Assembly: GCA_016789605.1 (NCBI GenBank) | Contig: JAEUQO010000247.1 | Coordinates: forward strand, 1-64,000 | Reading direction: 5' to 3' | From: Acidobacteriota bacterium | GTDB taxonomy: Bacteria; Acidobacteriota; Blastocatellia; RBC074 | DNA: 64,000 nucleotides | In this document: positions 36,847 to 45,319 of the stretch, one piece after another | How positions within the stretch are numbered: position 1 is the first letter of the stretch | How the letters are laid out: each line of letters starts with the position of its first letter | Notes under the pieces: model-generated | Databases searched by the model: none | Told to the model about the DNA's origin: nothing | What the model saw: only the letters and a program-made list of their open reading frames with translations | Translations under genes and position numbers: made by a program

Positions 36847-38253
36847 ATGGCGAAAAAAGGGAATATCCTGGTTGTTGATGACGAAGAAGTGATGCGCGAC
36901 GTGCTGGAAAGTTTGCTGTCGCAAGAAGGTTACCGCGTGGACTTGGCCAAAACCGGCGAGGAAGGCTTGGCGCGGTTTGGCGAACGTACCTATGACGTCG
37001 TGTTGCTCGACGTTTCGATGCCCGGCATCGGTGGTTTGCGCACGCTGGAAGAATTGCTCAAACTCGACCGCGAAGCCGTGGTGTTGATGATCACCGCGTA
37101 TGCGACGTTTGACACCGCCATCGCCGCCTGGCAATTGGGCGCGTTCAGCGCCATTCGCAAGCCCTTCGAAAACGAAAGCATTTTGAAAATCGTGGCCGCA
37201 GGCATTGCGCGCCGTCGTGGCGATGAAGAGCGGCGCGTGTTGCGGCGCACGCTGAAAGCCACCGGCGACCGCAGCCAGATTGTCGGCACTTCGACGGCGA
37301 TGCGCGAAGTCTATGATTTGATCGAACAGGTTGCGCCCGCGCGTTCGACCGTGTTGATCACCGGCGAATCTGGCACCGGTAAAGAAGTCGTGGCGCGCAC
37401 CATACATTTTTCCAGCCCGCGCGCCGAAGCCGGCCAGTTCGTGGCCGTCAACTGCAGCAACATCCCGTCCGAGTTGCTGGAATCAGAATTATTTGGCCAC
37501 ACCAAAGGCGCATTCACCGGTGCGGTGGCCGCCAAAAAAGGCTTGTTTGAAGTCGCCGACGGTGGTTCGATCTTCCTGGATGAAATCAGCACGATTCCGC
37601 CCGAAACCCAGGCGCGGCTGTTGCGCGTGATTCAGGAACGCGAATTCACGGCGCTGGGCGACACGCAACCGCGCCGCGTGGATACGCGCATCATCGCCGC
37701 CACCAATACCGATCTGCAGCGCGCCGTGAAATCCGGCGATTTCCGCGAAGACCTGTTTTACCGCTTGAATGTGATCAACATTCACCTGCCGCCGTTGCGC
37801 AATCGGCGCGAAGACATTTTGCCGCTCGCGCAACACTTCATTCAGAAATACAACGCGGAAAACGGACGGACGATCTCTGACCAGATCGCGCCGGAAGTGT
37901 TGCGCCTGCTCGAAAGCTATCCCTGGCCGGGCAATGTGCGCGAACTGGAAGCCACCATCGAACGTGCCGTCATCATCGCGCGCAGCGACGAATTGACCGC
38001 CGAATGTTTGCGCGAAGAAATCGTCAATCCGCAGGCCAACCAAGCGGCTTCGGCGGGCGCGTCAGAATCGGTCACGGCGCTGGATATTACGCGCGGCATC
38101 TCGTTCTATGACGAAGTCTCGCGCTTTGAAATCGAATTGATCCGTCGCGCGCTCGAAATCACCAACGGTCACCAAAGCCGCGCCGCCAAGCTGCTCGGCA
38201 TGAACAACACCACCCTCAACAGCAAGATCAAGGTCTATAACATCAAGCTCTGA
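36847..38253 (+). CDS. Sigma-54-dependent response regulator, NtrC family
   Basis: The protein is 468 residues. The receiver domain (1-120) has VVDDEE, the phosphoacceptor Asp in YDVVLLDVSMPG, and Lys in IRKPF. The AAA+ domain (about 145-385) has the Walker A GESGTGKE, the sigma-54 contact loop GAFTGA, the Walker B GGSIFLDEI, and FREDLFYRLNV. The C-terminal Fis-type HTH (about 425-468) has NGHQSRAAKLLGMNNTTLNSKIK. It activates sigma-54 promoters after phosphorylation by a partner kinase. No kinase gene is adjacent, so it is an orphan in this window. Targets cannot be named; I found no clear -24/-12 site by eye. Confidence 0.93.
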   Translation: MAKKGNILVVDDEEVMRDVLESLLSQEGYRVDLAKTGEEGLARFGERTYDVVLLDVSMPGIGGLRTLEELLKLDREAVVLMITAYATFDTAIAAWQLGAFSAIRKPFENESILKIVAAGIARRRGDEERRVLRRTLKATGDRSQIVGTSTAMREVYDLIEQVAPARSTVLITGESGTGKEVVARTIHFSSPRAEAGQFVAVNCSNIPSELLESELFGHTKGAFTGAVAAKKGLFEVADGGSIFLDEISTIPPETQARLLRVIQEREFTALGDTQPRRVDTRIIAATNTDLQRAVKSGDFREDLFYRLNVINIHLPPLRNRREDILPLAQHFIQKYNAENGRTISDQIAPEVLRLLESYPWPGNVRELEATIERAVIIARSDELTAECLREEIVNPQANQAASAGASESVTALDITRGISFYDEVSRFEIELIRRALEITNGHQSRAAKLLGMNNTTLNSKIKVYNIKL

Positions 38254-38261
38254 GCAACTGA

Positions 38262-38315
38262 TTGCGGGTGAAATCGGCCAGGCCGCCCTCTCGGTCTGGC
38301 TGATTTCAACCGCAA
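38262..38315. terminator. Imperfect hairpin after the response regulator
   Basis: A 24-bp stem (38262-38285 with 38292-38315) contains three G-U-type mismatches and a 6-nt loop. It starts 8 nt after the stop. No T-run follows on the plus strand (AGGTGTTTG), so termination is likely but unproven. Confidence 0.65.
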
Positions 38316-38454
38316 AGGTGTTTGTCTGGCCAATGCCAACGGCTTCGGTAACGACGGTCTGGAAAACCAGCCGTTGTTCCTCTTCAACCAAATTCCCACA
38401 AAACAAGTGAGCCAAACGACAACGGGTTCTTCTTTGCCCCACGCCAGTCACGCG

Positions 38455-39357
38455 ATGCGCGGCTATATGCTGGCTGCCGGAGCTGCCGTGCTATGGGGCG
38501 TTTCTGGCGTAGTCACCAAATTCCTGTTGCGCCGGGCGATGCAACCAGACGAATTGCTGGTGCTGCGTACGACGCTGGCAACCGCGCTGCTCTTTCTTTG
38601 GCTGCGTTTGACCGCGCCGCATCTGCTGAAAGTTCGCTGGCGTGATCTGCCGTATTTCGCCTTGCTCGGCGGCATTGGCCTGGCCGCCAACCAAGGCTTT
38701 TATTACGTTGCGCTGTCGCTGGTCAGCGTCGGTTACGCGTTGCTGATTCAATATCTGGCTCCCGTGATGCTGATGGCGTACGGTGTGTTCTCAAAGACGG
38801 AACGTTTGACCGGCGGCAAACTGCTGGCGGCGGCAACGGCAATTTCGGGCTGTGTGTTGATGGTCGCCGGTCAGCCGGGTGGAATCGCGCAGGTTTCACT
38901 GGCCGGAACCTTGTGCGCGTTGGGGTCTGCGTTTGGTTTTGCCTTTTACACTGCGTATGGCAAACATGGATTGCGCAAGTATGATCCGCGCACAATGATG
39001 GCCTATGCCTTTTTGTTTGCCGCCCTTGCCTGGTTGGTGATTCGTCCGCCGTGGACGTTGCCGTGGGCCAATTACGACGCCTCGACCTGGCTGTTTTTCT
39101 TGTATCTGGCGTCGGTGGCAACGGTCTTGCCGTTTGGTTTGTTTCTGGCCAGCTTGCGGCACCTGGAAGCAAGTCGCAGCAGTTTGACTTCGATGTTGGA
39201 ACCAGTGACCGGAGCAAGCATCGCGTGGTTGTGGCTGGGAGAACAGTTGGTGGCGTGGCAATTGGCGGGCGGCGCGGCAGTGCTGATGGGTGTGTTGTTG
39301 TTACAACTGGAAAGCATCTGGATTGCACGCCAGCAGATGAACGCCAAAACGACCTGA
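38455..39357 (+). CDS. EamA/DMT family transporter
   Basis: This is a roughly 300-residue integral membrane protein with about ten hydrophobic helices in two EamA-like halves. Signatures are AAVLWGVSGVVTKFLLRR at the N-terminus, LGGIGLAANQGFYYVALSL, YALLIQYLAPVMLMAYGVF and, in the second half, LEASRSSLTSMLEPVTGASIAWLWLGE. Family members export metabolites or amino acids; the substrate is unknown. The ATG at 38455 is taken as start; the frame is open to a TTG at 38374 but neither has a clear ribosome site. The last codons overlap the left arm of a perfect hairpin. Confidence 0.85.
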   Translation: MRGYMLAAGAAVLWGVSGVVTKFLLRRAMQPDELLVLRTTLATALLFLWLRLTAPHLLKVRWRDLPYFALLGGIGLAANQGFYYVALSLVSVGYALLIQYLAPVMLMAYGVFSKTERLTGGKLLAAATAISGCVLMVAGQPGGIAQVSLAGTLCALGSAFGFAFYTAYGKHGLRKYDPRTMMAYAFLFAALAWLVIRPPWTLPWANYDASTWLFFLYLASVATVLPFGLFLASLRHLEASRSSLTSMLEPVTGASIAWLWLGEQLVAWQLAGGAAVLMGVLLLQLESIWIARQQMNAKTT

Positions 39358-39374
39358 GCGGCGTTCATCTGCTG
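39331..39374. terminator. Terminator hairpin overlapping the transporter's 3' end
   Basis: A perfect 15-bp stem (39331-39345 with 39360-39374) has a 14-nt loop that holds the transporter's TGA stop. The left arm is the last coding sequence. It serves the convergent pair transporter (plus) and BON gene (minus), which are only 27 nt apart. Confidence 0.6.
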
Positions 39375-39384
39375 CCGCGGGCAA

Positions 39385-39987
39385 TTACTTTTTCTTGCTG
39401 GATTTTTCTACGCGAAGCTCGTTTTTCACTTCAAACACACCGTCTACGCCGTTGGCGCGAATGTTGGCGATGTCGCTGTCGGTTTTGTTGGCGACCACGC
39501 CTTTCAACGTCACACGGCCATTTTTCACGATCAGGTGAATGGAAGGATTCGCGCCCAAACCATAGCGCGCAATCGGAGAGTTGCCGCCAAAAATTGCGCG
39601 CGCCAGCCCCTGACGAATGCGGTCGTCGTTGGGCGAAAGCGGCAACACCTCAATTTCGTTGCTGACTTTTTCCACGCCTTCGATCTTTTCGACGCGTCTG
39701 CCTGCGTCGCTTTTGATCGTCGGACGCGTGACTTCTCCGCGCAAGGTCACCGTACCATCTGGCTGTACAAAACCTTCCAGCCAATCAAAGACGCCAAAAA
39801 ACGGAATGGTCACCAGCTCCTTACGCACCTCTTTGGTCAGGTATTCGACGTCCCGCGCAGCGCTGTCGCTCGGCGAACTCTTGCCCAAAGTCGTTTTTTT
39901 GCTTTTCTTCTGTGGCGCAGCGTCGGCGGCTGAAAATCCGCCCAACCAAACGACTGCGCTCAAACACAAGCACACCACACGTTTCAT
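39385..39987 (-). CDS. Exported BON-domain protein
   Basis: The protein is 200 residues. Signal peptide about 1-23 (MKRVVCLCLSAVVWLGGFSA, AADA). Two BON-type domains follow: LVTIPFFGVFDWLEGFVQPDGTVTLRGEVTRPTIK... with VEKIEGVEKVSNEIEVLP, and PSIHLIVKNGRVTLKGVVANK with ANGVDGVFEVKNELRV. (The first segment is quoted in parts.) BON domains bind membranes or lipids and occur in OsmY-like stress proteins. It has AAGGAGG 8 nt before the ATG. A basic tail SSKKK ends the protein. It is downstream of the CHAT gene, with a 94-nt gap. Confidence 0.8.
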   Translation of the reverse strand: MKRVVCLCLSAVVWLGGFSAADAAPQKKSKKTTLGKSSPSDSAARDVEYLTKEVRKELVTIPFFGVFDWLEGFVQPDGTVTLRGEVTRPTIKSDAGRRVEKIEGVEKVSNEIEVLPLSPNDDRIRQGLARAIFGGNSPIARYGLGANPSIHLIVKNGRVTLKGVVANKTDSDIANIRANGVDGVFEVKNELRVEKSSKKK

Positions 39988-40081
39988 ATTTGATCCTCCT
40001 TGGCTTCGCTGTTGAGATAACCGCTTACTGCCGACTCAACTACGAGAGAAACGAGCTGCTTGGACTTCCCTGTCGTTTCGT

Positions 40082-43000
40082 TTAGCGAGCATCTCCCAAA
40101 AGCAAGAAACCCGCCCAGGACGAAGGTCGCCGGTATTCTTCTCGTTTAAGCAACAGTTGTACAGCCGCTTGCCAGGCCTGCGCTTTTCCCTGCTTGGCGG
40201 CAAGTTGCTGATAAAACTCGCGTAGCAATTCTGTCGCAGCCCCTTGATCACGTGGCCCAACGTTGACCAAAGTCACCGGACATCCCGCCACCAACCAAGC
40301 CCACGACCAACCGGTCAGCGCTCTGCCAACGCCATTGCGCGGCGCAGCCACTTCCCCCGCAGACAGCGTTACCAATTCGACGGGCAAATCCAGTGGCACG
40401 ATCTCGCGGACTTCGAGCAGCCCATCGTCTGTTGCCGCATTTTGCTCTTCCGGGCTGGCGGTGAGCGCCAACAAGGAAAACAAAGGGCTGTTTTCGCTAA
40501 AAACCCCGCGCACAGACAAATGCAACAGCGAATGTTTCGCGGCTTCGGCTTTGAAGCGGTCTTCGCGTGCGTCTGCCCCGGTCAAAACCTGCCCCGACTG
40601 ATTGCGGACAACTTGCCGCAGCATCTCGCTTTCCGCATTTGGTTCGGTTGGCGCGGGAGCAGCTTCCGTCAAAGTCATTGCCTGTAAGCGTTGTTGCGCA
40701 TCCGAGGTAAGCGCCGGTTCAGTCAGCGCCAATAACGCTGATTGTGCACGCATGCTGGCAGCGGGTTTTCGTGCCGCCTGAAAAGCGCCCCAGGCGGAAA
40801 GCGAAGGCGCATAGCTGAGCGCGGCGTCTTCGATCAGGTAGCGATCGGCCTCAGTCCGCAAAGCCTGAAACGGCAAATTCCACGAAACGGCATCGGGCGC
40901 AATCACCAACCGGCGTTTGCCGGTCAACTGGTCTTGCGCGGTTTTGAGCAACAAATCATAAAGTTCACGCGCTTGCACCGTACAACTGTCGGCGCTGCTG
41001 GCAATGGCCTGTTGAAAGCCAGCCACACGCAACGCCAATTCGCCGCGCGAAAGCCCCAGTTCATAAATTCTCAACGGTGAAAGCGCAGACGGGTCGCGCA
41101 ACCGTTTGGCCGCAATCGCTGTGGGTTTGGTGAAGGCAAACAAATACACCTGTTCATCGGTTTCGATGAATTCAAGCAACGCCGTTTGCGCATCGGGCAA
41201 CAAGGCCGCAACCTGAGCGGAATTGAGCGGCTTGCCTTCGCCGCGCAACACTTTCAGTCGCGGATGCAACGCGTATAGCCGCTGACGAAACGCGGCGAGG
41301 TCTGTTTGTGCCTTGCTCTGCTTTGCCGTCAACGTTGCCAGGCGTTCTTTGATCGGCTTCTCTTTTTCCATCTCGCGCGCACGCTGTGCATTGAGAATGG
41401 CAAGGTCGGCCAGCAAACGCGTTTCGCGTTCACGCTCGGCGGGCGTCATCGTCTTGTTGATCCATACTCTGGAGCTTTGCAGCACGCCGAGCAACACGCG
41501 CGCTTTGGCGCGTTGCACATAATCATAAGCTTCGTTGCCTTTTCCCTGGGCGATGGCGACATCCACCATCGCCCAAAACGGCGCGAGCTTGCTTTCATAA
41601 AAACGCGGCTGTTGCGCGCGCGGCGACTGTGGACGCAGCGTTTCGACAATGGCGATGGCTTCTGTCAAAGCCGTACGCGCCAGATCGAGTTTCTGTAATT
41701 TGAAATTTGCGCGCCCGATGCGCTGGCGCGCCTGCCAGAGCAAATCTTTGTCATCGGCTTGCTTGGCAGCGACAGCGGCTTGGTCTGCCCATTCGATCGC
41801 CTGTGCAAAGTCATTGCGCGCAAAACTAAGCTGACTAATGCCCAGCAAGGCCATCGCTACGCCGGACTGGTTGCCAGCGGCGGCAAAAAGCGCGCGACTT
41901 TGCTCGTAATGCTGCAACGCGCCAACCGAATCATTCAGCGCGGCCAGCGTCATACCGACATCCAGCAAAGCAGCCGCCGCATCCTGTTGGTCGTTGAGTT
42001 CCTGCCGTAAAACGAGCGCGGCGCGGTAGATATCCAGCGCTTGCGGATATTCTGCGAGCACAAAATGTGCTCCCGCAACGCGTTGCAATGCGGCGGCTTC
42101 GTCAGCCTTGTTGGCTAACGCGCGCACGATTTTCAGGTTTTCCTGATAGGCATTGAGCGCCAACCGGTAATTGCCGTTCAACGAATGAACCTGCCCAATG
42201 CCCTGCCAGGCACTGGCTGCGCCATCGCGCGTGCCCGCAGCCTCTTCGGCCTTGAGGATCATTTGGTAATGGCGCAGCGCCTGAGCGTAATCGCCTTGCC
42301 CGTAATAGATATTGGCGATGTTATGCAACGTATATCCCAGGCTGCGCTTGTTGTTAGCGGCGCTGAATTTGGTAAGAGCTTGCTGGTAAAACTCCAATGC
42401 GGCGGCATCGTTGCCCAATTCATATTCAGTGCGTGCGACTTTCAATAACCGATCTGCTGCCGCGCCATAGCGTTTCGCCTCGTCCAGCACCAGCACGCTT
42501 TGCTGATAAGCTTTTGATGCGTGCGCATATTCTCCTTGTTCGTAAAGATTGTTGCCGATGTTTTCCCAGGCCTGGGCAATGTCACTGGCGCTTTTCAGCT
42601 CCTGAAAAATGCCCAGCGAGCGCGTGAAAAAATCGCTGGCTAACGAGTGCTGTTGCAAACTCATATGCGCCAGTCCCAAACCGTTCAACGATCGGGCGAT
42701 CTCAGCGCGACGCCCTAACGCTTCTTCCAACGCCAGGCTTTTGCGATAGGCCGCAGCGGCGTCAGCCGGACGCTTCTGCATCATGTGAATGATACCGATG
42801 TGCTGCCAGGCTTGGGCGGCTTGCGGTTTGTCATTCAAACGGTCGGCCACCAGACAAGCGGCTTGCAACAGTCGCAAGGCGCGCGGGTAATCCCCCGTCG
42901 CATACGCTTGATCGCTTTGCCCGCCCAACAGAAACAACAAGTCGCGCGAAACCAGCTCTGACTCCTGGTTGAGTAAGGAATCACGTTCGGCATCTGTCTG

Positions 43001-43477
43001 GCTCGCCACCAATGCGTTCAACAAACTGCTTGCGGCAGGGCTTTCCGCAAAGACCTTCCACGCGCCATCTTCTTTGACAAACGACAAGTCGGCGCGGACT
43101 TCGACCAGCCGCGTCACATCGGTTTCGGTGTTGCGAATTTTCCGTTGCGTGGCAATGCGCGCGCTGGCGGAATCGGATTCGATCCGAATCCGCATAATCG
43201 TTGGCGCGGTGAAAGAAAGCTCTTCTTGCGGTAACAGGCGGCGCAAAGCTTCAGTGCGCGCCTGCCGTGCCGGAGCTCGACGACTCCACAAAGCGGAAAA
43301 CGCGGCCACGTCCTTTTTCGCCTGTGCCGCAAAGTAGTCATTAACCAGCGAGCGTATCGCTTGCTCTTCGTTGGTGGCGACGTTGGCAGAAGCAGCCGCA
43401 GTTTGCGCCAGACTGATCCCAGTCAGAATCAACAACCATGCTATGGGCTGATACAAGCAACGGAATGATGAGCGCAC
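40082..43477 (-). CDS. Exported TPR protein with degenerate CHAT domain (GTG start)
   Basis: The protein is 1131 residues. Signal peptide about 1-31. Residues about 35-150 are an NTF2-like region (IRSLVNDYFAAQAKKDVAAFSALW). About ten TPR-like repeats (190-620) carry motifs such as AAAYRKSLALEEALGR and ALRHYQMILKAEE. The last 350 residues follow the CHAT layout (LVIAPDAVSWNLPFQAL, GLLEVREIVPLDLPVELVTLS, PSSWAGFLLLGD). The His of the HLATHG motif is Arg990 (LHLSVRG), and the Cys of LSACET is Gly1041 (LSAGEV). It is therefore probably not a peptidase; a TPR scaffold or sensor is inferred. The GTG start at 43477 has GAGGTG upstream and follows the ECF locus. Confidence 0.82.
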   Translation of the reverse strand: MRSSFRCLYQPIAWLLILTGISLAQTAAASANVATNEEQAIRSLVNDYFAAQAKKDVAAFSALWSRRAPARQARTEALRRLLPQEELSFTAPTIMRIRIESDSASARIATQRKIRNTETDVTRLVEVRADLSFVKEDGAWKVFAESPAASSLLNALVASQTDAERDSLLNQESELVSRDLLFLLGGQSDQAYATGDYPRALRLLQAACLVADRLNDKPQAAQAWQHIGIIHMMQKRPADAAAAYRKSLALEEALGRRAEIARSLNGLGLAHMSLQQHSLASDFFTRSLGIFQELKSASDIAQAWENIGNNLYEQGEYAHASKAYQQSVLVLDEAKRYGAAADRLLKVARTEYELGNDAAALEFYQQALTKFSAANNKRSLGYTLHNIANIYYGQGDYAQALRHYQMILKAEEAAGTRDGAASAWQGIGQVHSLNGNYRLALNAYQENLKIVRALANKADEAAALQRVAGAHFVLAEYPQALDIYRAALVLRQELNDQQDAAAALLDVGMTLAALNDSVGALQHYEQSRALFAAAGNQSGVAMALLGISQLSFARNDFAQAIEWADQAAVAAKQADDKDLLWQARQRIGRANFKLQKLDLARTALTEAIAIVETLRPQSPRAQQPRFYESKLAPFWAMVDVAIAQGKGNEAYDYVQRAKARVLLGVLQSSRVWINKTMTPAERERETRLLADLAILNAQRAREMEKEKPIKERLATLTAKQSKAQTDLAAFRQRLYALHPRLKVLRGEGKPLNSAQVAALLPDAQTALLEFIETDEQVYLFAFTKPTAIAAKRLRDPSALSPLRIYELGLSRGELALRVAGFQQAIASSADSCTVQARELYDLLLKTAQDQLTGKRRLVIAPDAVSWNLPFQALRTEADRYLIEDAALSYAPSLSAWGAFQAARKPAASMRAQSALLALTEPALTSDAQQRLQAMTLTEAAPAPTEPNAESEMLRQVVRNQSGQVLTGADAREDRFKAEAAKHSLLHLSVRGVFSENSPLFSLLALTASPEEQNAATDDGLLEVREIVPLDLPVELVTLSAGEVAAPRNGVGRALTGWSWAWLVAGCPVTLVNVGPRDQGAATELLREFYQQLAAKQGKAQAWQAAVQLLLKREEYRRPSSWAGFLLLGDAR

Positions 43478-43567
43478 AAGACACCTCGCAGGGTTAGCTT
43501 TTCAAGCCTGTCTCGGAAGCCGGTTGCGTTGCTTCTCTGAGCAGGCGGTGGAACTGATCGAATTCAC

Positions 43568-43596
43568 TTAGACGCACGCGTAAGAAGAGAGTTCCC
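43568..43596 (-). promoter_or_regulatory. Candidate ECF-type promoter for the CHAT gene
   Basis: On the minus strand GGGAACT (43590-43596) is followed after 16 nt by GTCTAA (43568-43573), a good match to ECF sigma factor promoters (GGAAC / CGTC). It lies about 90 nt before the GTG start and downstream of the sigma/anti-sigma pair. Confidence 0.5.
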
Positions 43597-43658
43597 TGGC
43601 AAATGATGGCAACGAAGTAAGCATGGCCAGCTTTCGTGCATCGGTCAATAAAGACAGA

Positions 43659-43691
43659 AGCGGGAGAAGCGATTTTCTCGCTCCTCCCGCT
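43659..43691. terminator. Hairpin after the TonB-domain gene
   Basis: A 14-bp stem with one mismatch (43659-43672 with 43678-43691) and a 5-nt loop lies 37 nt past the stop of the minus-strand gene. Minus-strand sequence after the hairpin is TCTGTCTTTATT, weakly T-rich. Confidence 0.6.
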
Positions 43692-43727
43692 GTTGTCAGA
43701 TGAGTTGTTATACCTAACAGATGCGAC

Positions 43728-45242
43728 TTACTTCTGCTCTGTCTGGCGTGTGCGCACGGCGGATTCCAGTTTTTCACGCAGTTCCGCAGGAATCCGTTGC
43801 TGCAGTTTGCCTACGCCCATACCGCCTTCTTTGATCGTGTAATCCGACGGAACCTGGAACAACGAGGCATCCGGTTCGGCACGATTGATGTTGGTCACGC
43901 GGTACGTTGACTCACCGAAGCGCGGGTCCTTGGTTTTGGTCAGGATCGTCATCTTCAGTTCCGGCGAATACCAGCTATCACGTACGGTTTCGATGGGATT
44001 TTCGTTGCCAATCGCACCTGCTGGCAACGTCGTCACCGAACGCGTGTGCTCGCATTCAACGCCTTCGATCACTTCTTTACCCAACGTTTCCGTCTTGTAA
44101 TCAGCGCGCAATGCCGGGGTTCCGGCCACACGTCTGACCATGGTAGGGGCCGCGCTGTTAAAAGTAGGAGCAGCACTAACTCCGCCTCCCGTCGTAACGG
44201 TGGAGGTCACCGCCGCAGAGGTCGCTGACGCAGTGCCTTCGCCTGTGTCTTCTTGCAGCACAAAGTTAAACGTGAGGATGCCCTGCACTTTGACCGCCGC
44301 ACCGCTCAATTCAGTCGGTTTGAACTGCCATTGGCGCGCCGCTTCAACAGCAGCATCGCGCAACAGCGGATGCCCGTTGATGGCTTGCGCTTCGCTGACG
44401 TTACCGGTTTCGTCAATCTTGACTTGCACCTGTACCGTGCCGGCTGCTTTGGCGGCCTTGGCAACTGCCGGGTAAACGGGCTGCACGCGTTTGTTCGCCG
44501 ATCCCTGCAAGACGCCGCCAGAAACCGTGACTTGTTTGGGCGCCCCGGATGCGTTTTGCACGCCAGTGCCAGCATTGCTCACAACGAAGCTGCCGTTGCT
44601 GTCAGACTTAAATGTCGCAGTGGCAGTTCCCGATCCAAGGCCGGTGCCAGTAACGCGAATGAACGAGCCAACCTTGGTTGCAGTCTTGTTTTCCGGATCA
44701 AGAACATAGGTGGTTCCGGCAACCGGATCAGTGATCTGAATGGATTGGCGTGCAGTGGCGCCACTCGCGCCAAACGCTTGTAACTGGCGTTCATGCCGGG
44801 TGCGCCCCTGGCTATCGCGGAAGACGCGCCCTTCACTCTTTTGCACAATGCGGTTGCCATCGGGCAACGTCTGTACACTTTCAGAATAAATGTCCGCGCT
44901 CATCGGAGCGCCTTTGACCAGACGCGAGTCAAAGCTGACGCCGCTGGCAACAAACTGGAACACATTCTCACCGGTTTGCGGCGAACCGCTCACCCAGTTA
45001 ATGGTGCCCGCATTGCCAGGTACGGCAATCGTGCCGCCTTGCGGTTCTTGAAAATGGAAGGTCGCCTGGCCGGGAGCGCCGCTCGCGTCAATGACCGAAC
45101 CATTGCGAATGAACACAGTTTGTTCAACTTGCTCAGGTTTCTTTTCGGACTTGGCGCCTTTGTCTTGCGCCAAAATGCCCACGCTGCTCTGTGCCAGCAG
45201 GGCCAACGCACAGGCTGAGGACAGAATTTGTTTGCTCTTCAT
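43728..45242 (-). CDS. Exported protein with an inserted TonB C-terminal domain
   Basis: The protein is 504 residues. Signal peptide about 1-25. Residues about 75-215 (TLPDGNRIVQKSEGRVFRD, ITDPVAGTTYVLDPENKTA) and about 395-490 (LGKEVIEGVECEHTRSV, SWYSPELKMTILTKTKDPRF, TNINRAEPDASLFQVPSDY) look like two parts of one acidobacterial secreted family. A TonB C-terminal-like domain (about 255-340: RVQPVYPAVAKAAKAAG, VQVQVKIDETGNVSEAQ, AAVEAARQWQFKPTELSG) sits between them. It lacks a TonB N-terminal transmembrane anchor apart from the signal peptide. It follows the anti-sigma gene by 77 nt, so likely shares its control. Partner and function are unknown. Confidence 0.75.
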   Translation of the reverse strand: MKSKQILSSACALALLAQSSVGILAQDKGAKSEKKPEQVEQTVFIRNGSVIDASGAPGQATFHFQEPQGGTIAVPGNAGTINWVSGSPQTGENVFQFVASGVSFDSRLVKGAPMSADIYSESVQTLPDGNRIVQKSEGRVFRDSQGRTRHERQLQAFGASGATARQSIQITDPVAGTTYVLDPENKTATKVGSFIRVTGTGLGSGTATATFKSDSNGSFVVSNAGTGVQNASGAPKQVTVSGGVLQGSANKRVQPVYPAVAKAAKAAGTVQVQVKIDETGNVSEAQAINGHPLLRDAAVEAARQWQFKPTELSGAAVKVQGILTFNFVLQEDTGEGTASATSAAVTSTVTTGGGVSAAPTFNSAAPTMVRRVAGTPALRADYKTETLGKEVIEGVECEHTRSVTTLPAGAIGNENPIETVRDSWYSPELKMTILTKTKDPRFGESTYRVTNINRAEPDASLFQVPSDYTIKEGGMGVGKLQQRIPAELREKLESAVRTRQTEQK

Positions 45243-45319
45243 CGTTCGTCTCTCCTTGTTACAGTTGCGGTGAAATAAATAGGTAACGACAAAACTTGTT
45301 CGACAGATGGATCAGCAGC

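Noticed and set aside
43728-45242. Classical TonB protein
   Set aside because: It has a signal peptide rather than a TonB-type N-terminal anchor, and the TonB-like domain is internal with other sequence after it.
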